Source: Candidatus Rifleibacteriota bacterium
GTDB taxonomy: Bacteria > UBP17 > UBA6191 > JACPRK01
NCBI GenBank assembly: GCA_016213865.1
Contig: JACQZL010000058.1
Location: forward strand, 1 to 12,517
Length of the DNA stretch: 12,517 bases
Direction: 5' to 3'
Shown piece after piece: positions 5,544 through 12,300 of the stretch. Under the pieces are notes generated by a model. The model had not been told where the DNA came from. It saw only the letters and a program-made list of their open reading frames with translations, and made no database searches. The first letter of the stretch is position 1; each line of letters starts with the position of its first letter. A program made the position numbers and the translations under genes.

Positions 5544-6692
5544 TCAGCCCGCCGTCACTCCTCGCAACGCCAGACCGATGGCCGTCGTGAAATCCTGCAG
5601 GTACTCCTGGAGCAGTTCGGGGTTGCCCACGGCCACCTCGATCCCGGCCAGCGGGTCGGCCATCTCCACGTCGATGCCGAACTCGTTGGTCAGGAACATG
5701 TCCAGGTTCTTGAGCTTCGACGAGCCGCCGGTGAGGATGACCCGGTGGATGAGCGGCTCGCGCGTCTGCGCCTTGAAGTAGTCGAACGAGCGCCGGATCT
5801 CGCCCGCCAGTTCCTCGATGGTCGTCTGCACGACCTCCGTGAACTCCTGGTCGCCTTCCTCGCCGCCTTCCATCCCGAGCACGCCCTCCTCGATCTTGGT
5901 GCGCTCGGCCTCGGCGAACGATTCCTTGAACACGTTCTGGATCACCGCGGTGATGTTGTTCCCCGCAATCGGGATCGGACGCGTGAAGCGGAGGATGCCG
6001 TCCTTGAGGATGTTCACGTTGGTCGTGCGCGCCCCGATGCTGATGACCGCCAGCACCTCTCCCTTGCCGTCGGCGCCACCGCCGCCGCCTTCCATCCCCT
6101 CGCCGCCTTCGCCCTCGCCGCCGCCGCCGCGGGCGCCCATGTTCGCCTTGATACTGTTCTCCAGGGCGTTGAGCACCGCCAGCGTGTCGACGTCGACCGC
6201 GTCGAGCGAGATGCCCGCGTCCTTGAACACGCCCTCCAGCGTCCCGACGTATTCCTTCTGGGCCACCACCAGCAGCACCAGGTAGCGGCTCATGCCCTCT
6301 TCCTCGATCTGGGCCAGCCGCGAGAAGTCGATGTGAACCTCGTCGAGCGAGTACGGCACGTAGTGCTCCGCCTCGTTCCTCACCGCGATCTCCAGCTCGG
6401 GATCGGGCATCACGGGGAACGGCACGAAACGCAGGATCGCGTTCTGGGCCGCCAGCGCCGTCACGCAGTTGTCCGTGCGCAGGCCGTTGGCCCGGCGCAG
6501 GTTCTTGATGATGTCGCTGATGATCTTCGGGTCGCTGATCGACCCGTCGACCAAGGCGTTCTCCGGCACCGGCTCGATCGCCAGACCGGTCAACTGAGGA
6601 CCGTTGGCGCCCTTCTTCATCTGCACGATCTTGATCGTGCTGTTGCCGATGTCGACGCCCAGGGATGTGTTCGATGTGCCGAACTTGAACAT
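5544..6692 (-). CDS. pilM: Type IV pilus assembly ATPase-fold protein PilM
   Basis: 382 residues with an actin/FtsA-like fold. It is cytoplasmic, binds nucleotide and captures the N-terminus of PilN. Visible motifs are phosphate-1 VDIGNSTIKIVQM (13-25), an internal PFPVMPD segment (91-97), phosphate-2 VISIGARTTNVNIL (216-229) and the adenosine motif ILTGGSSKLKNLD (319-331). Two glycine/glutamate-rich insertions interrupt the fold: residues 185-211 just before phosphate-2, and about 270-282 (GVLGMEGGEEGDQ). The first is unusually long for PilM, which is normally about 350 residues. GAGGTGA lies 4 nt before ATG 6692-6690. It is the first gene of the pilMNOP unit, with a TATAAT and leader hairpin upstream. 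Confidence 0.93.
   Translation of the reverse strand: MFKFGTSNTSLGVDIGNSTIKIVQMKKGANGPQLTGLAIEPVPENALVDGSISDPKIISDIIKNLRRANGLRTDNCVTALAAQNAILRFVPFPVMPDPELEIAVRNEAEHYVPYSLDEVHIDFSRLAQIEEEGMSRYLVLLVVAQKEYVGTLEGVFKDAGISLDAVDVDTLAVLNALENSIKANMGARGGGGEGEGGEGMEGGGGGADGKGEVLAVISIGARTTNVNILKDGILRFTRPIPIAGNNITAVIQNVFKESFAEAERTKIEEGVLGMEGGEEGDQEFTEVVQTTIEELAGEIRRSFDYFKAQTREPLIHRVILTGGSSKLKNLDMFLTNEFGIDVEMADPLAGIEVAVGNPELLQEYLQDFTTAIGLALRGVTAG
6079..6098. repeat. 20-nt repeat shared with pilP (pilM copy)
   Basis: Identical to 3467-3486 in pilP. It sits in the first glycine-rich insertion of PilM; a shorter copy (16 nt) at 5861-5876 marks the second insertion. Confidence 0.7.
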
Positions 6693-6739
6693 TCAGTCAC
6701 CTCGGAAAGAACCGCAGAACTTCGTCCAATGCGTATTCG

Positions 6740-6769
6740 ACCGTGGTTGTGCCCCCGGGTTCCCACGGT
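6740..6769 (-). repeat. Inverted repeat at the predicted 5' end of the pilM mRNA
   Basis: Perfect 7-bp arms (ACCGTGG and CCACGGT) around a 16-nt loop. If transcription starts about 7 nt after the TATAAT, the stem begins at or near the first transcribed base. Such 5' hairpins commonly protect mRNAs. No GEMM or other known riboswitch consensus was recognised in this leader. Confidence 0.5.
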
Positions 6770-6776
6770 TCCTCAC

Positions 6777-6782
6777 ATTATA
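6777..6782 (-). promoter_or_regulatory. Candidate pilM -10 element (TATAAT)
   Basis: A perfect TATAAT on the minus strand, about 85 bp upstream of the pilM start, in the gap after the SpoIID-like gene. The sequence 17 bp further upstream (CGGAGG) does not match TTGACA, so activation or an alternative -35 would be needed. Confidence 0.45.
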
Positions 6783-6877
6783 CCTGTCGTATCCCGGCGC
6801 CTCCGGCTCGCCCGGCCCCATGGCCGGCATCCGGTCTCGCTTCACGGCGCCCTGTCCCGTTCCTGTCCGCATCATGC

Positions 6878-8146
6878 TCAGTAGGCCCTCGCCAGCCGCG
6901 TCCCCCGGAAGTAGAAGGCCAGGATCTCCCGGTAGCTCCGTCCCCGTTCGGCCTGCTCCTTCGCGCCCCACTGGCAGAGCCCGACTCCATGGCCGTAGCC
7001 CGTTCCCATCAGCCGCAGCCGGCCGCCCGAGGAGGCCCGCGTCGCCGACACCGTCTCGCGAACGTAGCTGTGGATGACCTCGCGGATCGCCGACTCGGAC
7101 CGATCGTAGCCGTCGTCGTCCCGGGGCGCGTCGCCGGCCGACGCGAACTGCTGCACCAGCGCGAATCGCTGGCTCCTGACCTTCCGGTGGCCCATCGCCA
7201 GCCGGAACTTGTTGCCGTTCACCTCGACCTCGCCCCGCGTCGAGGAGAGGCGCACCGTCCGCACTCTTCCACCCGGGGTCTGCACCAGCTCCACGCGCTT
7301 GATCTGGCCCACCGGAACCCCGGCAGCCTTCAGCTTGCGAGCCATGTCGTCGAAGGTCAGCTCGGCCTGCCAGTGGAAGTTGGGACAGCCGCGGCAGAAT
7401 CCGCACGCCACCGGCTGCAGGTAAGGCTCGGTCGTCCCGCCCCACACGACCTCGTTGCTCTCGGTCGCTCCGCCGCACATCGCGCTGTAGAACGTGCTGG
7501 CGAGCTGGCCGCTGTAGCTGAGCACGATGCCGCGGGTCGCGTCCACCGCCTGCCGGGATGCGGCGCTCTCGCCGCGCACGCCGACGTAGACCTGGGACTC
7601 CTCCGTGGCCTTCAGCCCGAAGCCCCGCTCGCTGAAGTTGTCCCGGTTCTTCAGGGCGAACGTGCGGCTGATGATCGCCTGAGTCTCGAGCGCCGCGAGC
7701 GGCGCTCCTCCCGGCATCTCAGACTTCACCACGCCGTAAAGATAGGATTCCACGTCCAGGATGTTCGCCACGCAGATCTTGCCGGTGGGATCTTCCCGGA
7801 TCTCGAAGTAGCCTCGAAAAGCGTTGCCGTTGAGCTGCAGCAGGCTGCCCGCCACCGGGCGCACCACGAGCCGCAACAGCGTCATCTTGCCCCCGAACCC
7901 GATGCCCTTGCCCCGGCTGCGCAGCCGCACCCTGCCGCCCGGGCCGAAGTGACGGAGCGCGCGGTTCTTCGCGGGGTCGACGATGTCGAAGCCGCGAGTC
8001 GAACCGAGCACCACCTGGCGCTGGCCCAGCGTGACCGCCACCGACAGGAGCGGCACGGGCCTGCCCTCCGCCAGGGCCTGCCGGCCGGTCGCCAGGGACA
8101 GGAACAGAAGCGCAAACGCAAAGAGCCGCCGGAGACAGATGCTCAC
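6878..8146 (-). CDS. spoIID: SpoIID/LytB-family exported peptidoglycan-acting protein
   Basis: 422 residues from GTG 8146-8144, chosen because a clean signal peptide follows (residues 1-26, ending ALA) and the longer open frame upstream runs through non-coding hairpin DNA and opposing genes. The SpoIID signature is clear. ESYLYGVVKSEMP (133-145) contains the Glu (E143) matching the catalytic Glu of SpoIID lytic transglycosylases. It is followed by LETQAIISRTFAL, SQVYVGV, STFYSAMCGGATESNEVVW and, near the end, GYGHGVGLCQWGAKE. A cysteine cluster (CGFCRGC) lies in the middle. In Bacillus SpoIID cleaves septal peptidoglycan during engulfment; homologues in non-sporulating bacteria are exported wall enzymes or amidase enhancers. 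It is upstream of pilM on the same strand, so it may remodel the wall for pilus assembly (inference). The ribosome site is weak. Confidence 0.85.
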   Translation of the reverse strand: MSICLRRLFAFALLFLSLATGRQALAEGRPVPLLSVAVTLGQRQVVLGSTRGFDIVDPAKNRALRHFGPGGRVRLRSRGKGIGFGGKMTLLRLVVRPVAGSLLQLNGNAFRGYFEIREDPTGKICVANILDVESYLYGVVKSEMPGGAPLAALETQAIISRTFALKNRDNFSERGFGLKATEESQVYVGVRGESAASRQAVDATRGIVLSYSGQLASTFYSAMCGGATESNEVVWGGTTEPYLQPVACGFCRGCPNFHWQAELTFDDMARKLKAAGVPVGQIKRVELVQTPGGRVRTVRLSSTRGEVEVNGNKFRLAMGHRKVRSQRFALVQQFASAGDAPRDDDGYDRSESAIREVIHSYVRETVSATRASSGGRLRLMGTGYGHGVGLCQWGAKEQAERGRSYREILAFYFRGTRLARAY

Positions 8147-8449
8147 GATCCAGCCTATCGGCAAGAATGACCAGCGGCTCGACCGATTTTGGCGTTCGCC
8201 GGCGCGGGTCCGAGTCAGACCGCGCCCCCGTTCTTCCGATGGATACTGAGAGCCTATCAAAGAACCCCAGCCTACTGCGGCCGGCTGCAGGGCCACCATC
8301 CGGCGTTCTCGGCCCGAGTCGTCCTCGATGTAGCGCACTGCGGCTACACCTCCGGGCGCCTCGGGCCTGCGGCCTTGGCTGGCGGCCCTTCGCTCGGCCT
8401 CGTTACGGCCAGGGTCCCTTGATAGGCTCCCTGAAAACGGGAGGTCGTC
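8147..8449. other. Divergent intergenic region (303 bp)
   Basis: It separates the minus-strand SpoIID-like gene from the plus-strand 109-aa gene. Open frames crossing it (minus strand back to 9049; plus strand 8189-8422 and 8167-8886) have no ribosome site or recognisable domain. Its main content is the long palindrome at 8250-8429. GCCTATC occurs at 8153-8159 and again in the left palindrome arm (8252-8258). No consensus promoter was found for either gene. Confidence 0.6.
8250..8429. repeat. ~180-nt imperfect palindrome (MITE-like or structured RNA)
   Basis: The two halves pair almost end to end. 8250-8260 is an exact 11-bp inverted match to 8419-8429. Pairing continues inward through 8264-8267/8412-8415, 8279-8283/8395-8399, 8289-8294/8384-8389, 8311-8318/8360-8367 and an apical 6-bp stem 8329-8334/8343-8348. 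By hand count about 58 Watson-Crick and 9 G-U pairs occur over 85 positions, with one bulge at 8406. CTGA flanks both sides (8246-8249 and 8431-8434), a possible 4-bp target duplication. It ends 20 bp before the ATG at 8450. It could be a decayed miniature inverted-repeat element or a transcribed hairpin RNA. Confidence 0.75.
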
Positions 8450-8779
8450 ATGAGCCGAATCATCCATCTGCGCCGGGAGAGCTGGGTCACACGCCTGTGG
8501 TGGAGTCTGTGGAGATGGATGCGGCCCGCCGGTCCGAAGCCCGACGGCGTCGCCGCAAAGGTCGAGGCGGCCACGGCCGTCCGTCCGCTCTCGCCCCAGA
8601 TGGCGCACGATCTCCTCGCCAGCCAGAGGCGGGTCGTCGACGAGCTGCGCCGGCTCAACCAGATCCTGGCGCGGACCAACACCGACCTGGGCGTGACCAG
8701 CCGTCAGCCGGCCCGCCGCCACAATCGCAGCAACGTGCACGACCTGATGCCCCGGCTGCGTCCCAAGCTGCAGAGCTGA
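8450..8779 (+). CDS. 109-aa protein of unknown function
   Basis: The start is supported by GGGAGG 5 nt before ATG 8450. The N-terminus is basic and very tryptophan-rich (SWVTRLWWSLWRWMRP, 11-26), suggesting an amphipathic membrane-surface helix; it is too charged for a normal transmembrane segment. Residues 50-80 (MAHDLLASQRRVVDELRRLNQILARTNTDL) should be helical, possibly coiled coil. The C-terminal third is basic and probably disordered. I do not recognise a family. It is the first gene of the plus-strand group leading to the zinc-ribbon and giant pseudopilin genes, though 100 bp with repeats and a GC hairpin separate it from the next gene. Confidence 0.6.
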   Translation: MSRIIHLRRESWVTRLWWSLWRWMRPAGPKPDGVAAKVEAATAVRPLSPQMAHDLLASQRRVVDELRRLNQILARTNTDLGVTSRQPARRHNRSNVHDLMPRLRPKLQS

Positions 8780-8782
8780 AGA

Positions 8783-8807
8783 GAGGCTCGAGGCTCGAGG
8801 CTCGAGG
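8783..8807. repeat. Heptanucleotide tandem repeat (GAGGCTC)3
   Basis: Three full copies of GAGGCTC plus a partial GAGG, just after the stop of the 109-aa gene. It is non-coding and likely prone to slippage; no function is evident. Confidence 0.8.
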
Positions 8808-8821
8808 TGGCCGGGGCCCAC

Positions 8822-8851
8822 CCGGCGCGCCGCTGACGGGTCGCGCGCCGG
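8822..8851 (+). terminator. GC-rich hairpin, possible terminator of the 109-aa gene
   Basis: A perfect 9-bp stem (8822-8830 with 8843-8851) around a 12-nt loop. Only a weak pyrimidine run follows, so termination would be inefficient. It lies 29 bp before the next ATG. Confidence 0.35.
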
Positions 8852-8879
8852 CCCGTCTTCGTGGTAACGTTTGTGGCAT

Positions 8880-9347
8880 ATGCTGAAGGCCTGCCCACGC
8901 TGCCAGGAACTCGTGCTGGACACGCTCGGCGAGTGCTGCAAGTGCCAGAAGAGATTCGCCCCGGATCGCCTGCCTCCGCTGACCCGCACCGAGGCGAGCA
9001 AGCTTCTGATGGATCGCCAGAAGGAGAAGGCCGTTCTCCTCGCGTCCAATCCGGCGGCGGCCAGACCCCGATTCGGGTGGTTGCGCTATCCGCTCAGGCT
9101 CGTGGGCTGGCTCACGGGTCTCGTGGCGAGCTTCCTGCTCCTGCACCTGATCGTGATGGATCCGGCGAGCGACCCCAAGCTCACGGCGGCCATCGGCGGC
9201 CTGACCCTGGCCGTGGGGCTGATCGCCTCGGCGGCGCTGGCCCGGTCCCGGCCCACGCTGGCCCGGGGCACCGGCAGGCTGGCGGAGGTCGAGCGAGCCA
9301 TCGGGCTGCTCGAGGACGAGATCGGGAAGCTCAAGGCCGCCAAGTGA
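8880..9347 (+). CDS. Zinc-ribbon, two-helix membrane protein with C-terminal coiled coil
   Basis: 155 residues. It starts MLKACPRC; CxxC at 5-8 and CxxC at 19-22 form a compact N-terminal zinc ribbon. A charged linker (about 30-65) leads to two hydrophobic helices (about 75-93, WLTGLVASFLLLHLIVM region, and 103-121), then a short helical tail (AEVERAIGLLEDEIGKLKAAK, in two runs) likely to form a coiled coil. Both ends should be cytoplasmic. An in-frame TAA at 8865-8867 limits the start to TTG 8871 or ATG 8880. The ATG has no Shine-Dalgarno, so leaderless or coupled initiation is possible. It ends 7 bp before the giant pseudopilin gene, implying co-transcription and perhaps a role in that protein's export or assembly (inference). 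The family is not recognised beyond the zinc ribbon. Confidence 0.75.
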   Translation: MLKACPRCQELVLDTLGECCKCQKRFAPDRLPPLTRTEASKLLMDRQKEKAVLLASNPAAARPRFGWLRYPLRLVGWLTGLVASFLLLHLIVMDPASDPKLTAAIGGLTLAVGLIASAALARSRPTLARGTGRLAEVERAIGLLEDEIGKLKAAK

Positions 9348-9354
9348 GCCGCCC

Positions 9355-12300
9355 ATGCCCCGACCTGCCTTTCGGTTCCCGATCTCCGGCTTCACACTGG
9401 TCGACCTGATCATCACGGTGATGCTGCTGGTCAGCCTGGCCGGCATCGGGGGGTTCTACTACCAGGAATTCAAGGACTCGCAGCGCGTCGGGGTCGCCAC
9501 CAACGAGCTGGACGCGCTCGCGAAGGCCGTGCAGGCCTACGAGCTGACGACCAGCAGCGCCGTCGACGACCGGCTGGTTTCGCGCTTCACCTCTCGGGGC
9601 TTCCCCCCGCTGCACTTCCTGGTCGAGGCGGGTTCCCTCCCGTCCATCCCATCCGATCCGTGGGGCCGCGATTACCAGATCGACCCGAGCCGGGGCATCC
9701 TGTACTCGATGGGGCCCAAGGGGCCGGCCGAGGGCGATCTCTCCGGCACCGACGACATCAAGCGCGCCTACAAGAAGGAGGTGGCGAGCGACCGCCGCTC
9801 GCTCCTCAAGCCCGAACAGGGGCTGCAGGTCGACGACCGGCAAGCCCCGGTGATCACCGTGGTCGAGCCGATCGGCACCCTCGATCGGGACAACCCTCCC
9901 ATTCGCTGCGCCTACTACGACAATCCCGGCGGCTCCATCGTCGTCAGCACCGGCAGCTCCGCGCCCAAGAAGCCGAAGCTCTTCATCGACGGCGAGGACG
10001 CCGACGATCTGGTGCCGGCCCAGGGCCGGCTCACGCGCTCCATCAGCCAGATGGTCTACACCACGCTCGGCCACTTCTCCGAGGACGAGCACATCGTCGT
10101 CGCCCAGGTGGAGGATGGCAGCGGCAACATCGCCCGTCGTCAGTGGAAGTTCACCGTGGAGCTGTCGCGCATGAGCGTGAAGTGGCTGCAGCCGCTCGCC
10201 GCCCAGGTCCGGGGCGTCACCAACATCGCCGCGGCGATCGACAACGGGGGCCGTCAGATCGGCGGCTGGACGCTCTTCATGGACTCGCGAGAACTGGTCT
10301 CCGGAGGGAAAGACCAGGCCATGAACGGCTCCGAGGTGATGCTCATCCCCAGCGGCGGCCTGCCGGCCCTGGATACCAAGACCCTGGCCGACGGGGCCCA
10401 CCCGCTGATGCTCCGCGTCTCCTCGCGCACCGGCCATGTCGAGGAATGGCGGACCAGCCTCAACGTCGACAACACGCCGCCATCCATCCGCCAGATCCTC
10501 AACAAGACGACGGCCGGGCAGTCCTGCCTCCAGGCCCAGCGCATCACCACGACCGTCCCCGACGTGGGAGGCCAGGCCTCGGACAACTTCAGTGTTCGTA
10601 ACGTCACCTATCAGTATTTCAGCGTCGATCAGGCGACCGGCAGCACCGTCGGCGCGGTGATGACCGAACCGTCGACCGCCATCCCCTCGACCTGGTCGCC
10701 GAAGACCAACAAGACGCATCGCGAGGACAATCCCGGCGGGCTGTACAACTCCGCCGACGTGACGTTCTACACCGTCCCGAGGCCCAACTCGTCCGACGAG
10801 TTCAAGCCGGTGACGCTGCCGCAGGGGCTCTACCAGGTGAAGTTCCAGGCCTTCGACGAGGCCGGCAACGGTTCGACGGCGCGCACCACCTGCTTCTTCG
10901 TCGATCTGCAGAAGGGCGGCATCAAAGGACAGGCCTTCCTGGACGCGACCGCCGCGCGCTGCGGCCAGTCCTTCTCCGAAGACCAGAAACACATCCACGG
11001 CTCGATGGCCACGGCCGGTCTCGCGGTCACCCAGGAAACCAGCGGCCAGGTCGAGTTCTCCATCCTCGACGAGGGCAAGACCCCGATCTCCACCTGGGAG
11101 GTCATCATCGACGACAACGGAACGGGCGGGCGGCCCGACGGCCAGTTCCAGAAGAGCGCCAACCCGCGCGACTGGTCCACGAGCGGCAGCTTCCTCGGCA
11201 AGTCCGCGGGCACCCTCTACAAGACGGGGCTGTATGTACCCGACGGCTCGGCCGACAGTCTGCGGCGCGGGAACGACACGACCGCGTCGCCCATCCCCGA
11301 GGGGCCACTTGTCGCGCGTATTCGCTACGTCAGCGACACCGGCACGACCTACACGACGACGACGACCTTTCTCGTCGACAACTCGCTTCCTGTCCCCGCC
11401 GGGCTCTACGGCTTCGCGGCCAAGCAGAGCGGCACGGTGCAGGCGCTGCGGGAGGGCGACATCCTGTTGCAGTCGAGTCCGACCGGCGCCCCGCTCGACG
11501 GAGGCCTCGAGTTCGGAGGCATCTTCTCCGATCGCCCCACGCAGGGCGTGGTCCGCGAGATCCGCTGGTCGCTGCTCAAGGACGGCGCGCTGTTTCCCGG
11601 GCGCAACAACATCTCCTGCTTCCCGTTCCCGGGCAGCCCGTGCACGACCAATACCGCCTCGTTCGGCGTGGTTGCCGGTCTCGGACAGCTCGACTCCGGC
11701 AGCATGAACATCTCGACGGGGGTCGTGGGAGGGCTGGATGGCATCTACAAGCTCTCTCTCAGCGTCGCCGACGGCGCCGGCCTCACCACCCGGCCGGTCA
11801 TCAACTTCTCGGTCGATCTGCTGCCCCCCGAGGTGCTCGCGCTGAGGATCTTCAAGGCGGGAGGGGCCGCCGAGGGCATCCTCGCGGAGGTGCCCTGCAG
11901 CCAGGGGCCCGGCACGCTGACCACCTGCGACGGCCAGGCGCTGCGGTTCACTCCGATCGTCCGGGACCAGTTCCCGGTGAGGGAGGTGCACTACTGGCTG
12001 GTCCCGGTCACCGATCCTCCGACCCTGAAGAGCGCGGCCGTGGTCATCCCGATCACGGGGACCTCCAGCTTCCCTGCGATCCCCGAGCAGGTGGTCGTCC
12101 GGGACACGAGGAACTCGCCGCTGCGGCCCCTGCCCCAGGTCTACGAGCTGCAGGTCGAAGCGGTTGGCACCCATCGCACCGATCCGGGGCCGCTGTGCAG
12201 CACTCGGGTCGCTTTCCGGTACTTGACGAACCTGGCCGTGTTTGCGCCGTTCGACGCCCAGAGCACGCTCGTGCAGGCGACCTTGCCCGCCGACCGGTCC

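Noticed and set aside
6693..6775. Cyclic-dinucleotide (GEMM) riboswitch in the pilM leader
   Set aside because: Looked for because of known pilus-linked cases; the leader is short and lacks the GEMM core and tetraloop-receptor elements.
4167..6884. 905-codon plus-strand open frame
   Set aside because: It is antisense to pilO, pilN and pilM, with low-complexity His/Val/Leu/Asp content typical of high-GC shadow frames.
8147..9049. N-terminal extension of the SpoIID-like frame to 723 codons
   Set aside because: The extension crosses the long palindrome and two plus-strand genes and would bury the signal peptide internally; GTG 8146 gives a normal exported protein.
9331..12174. 947-codon minus-strand open frame
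   Set aside because: It is antisense to the giant pseudopilin gene, whose plus-strand frame carries the pilin leader, the GspG motifs and Ig-like patterns.
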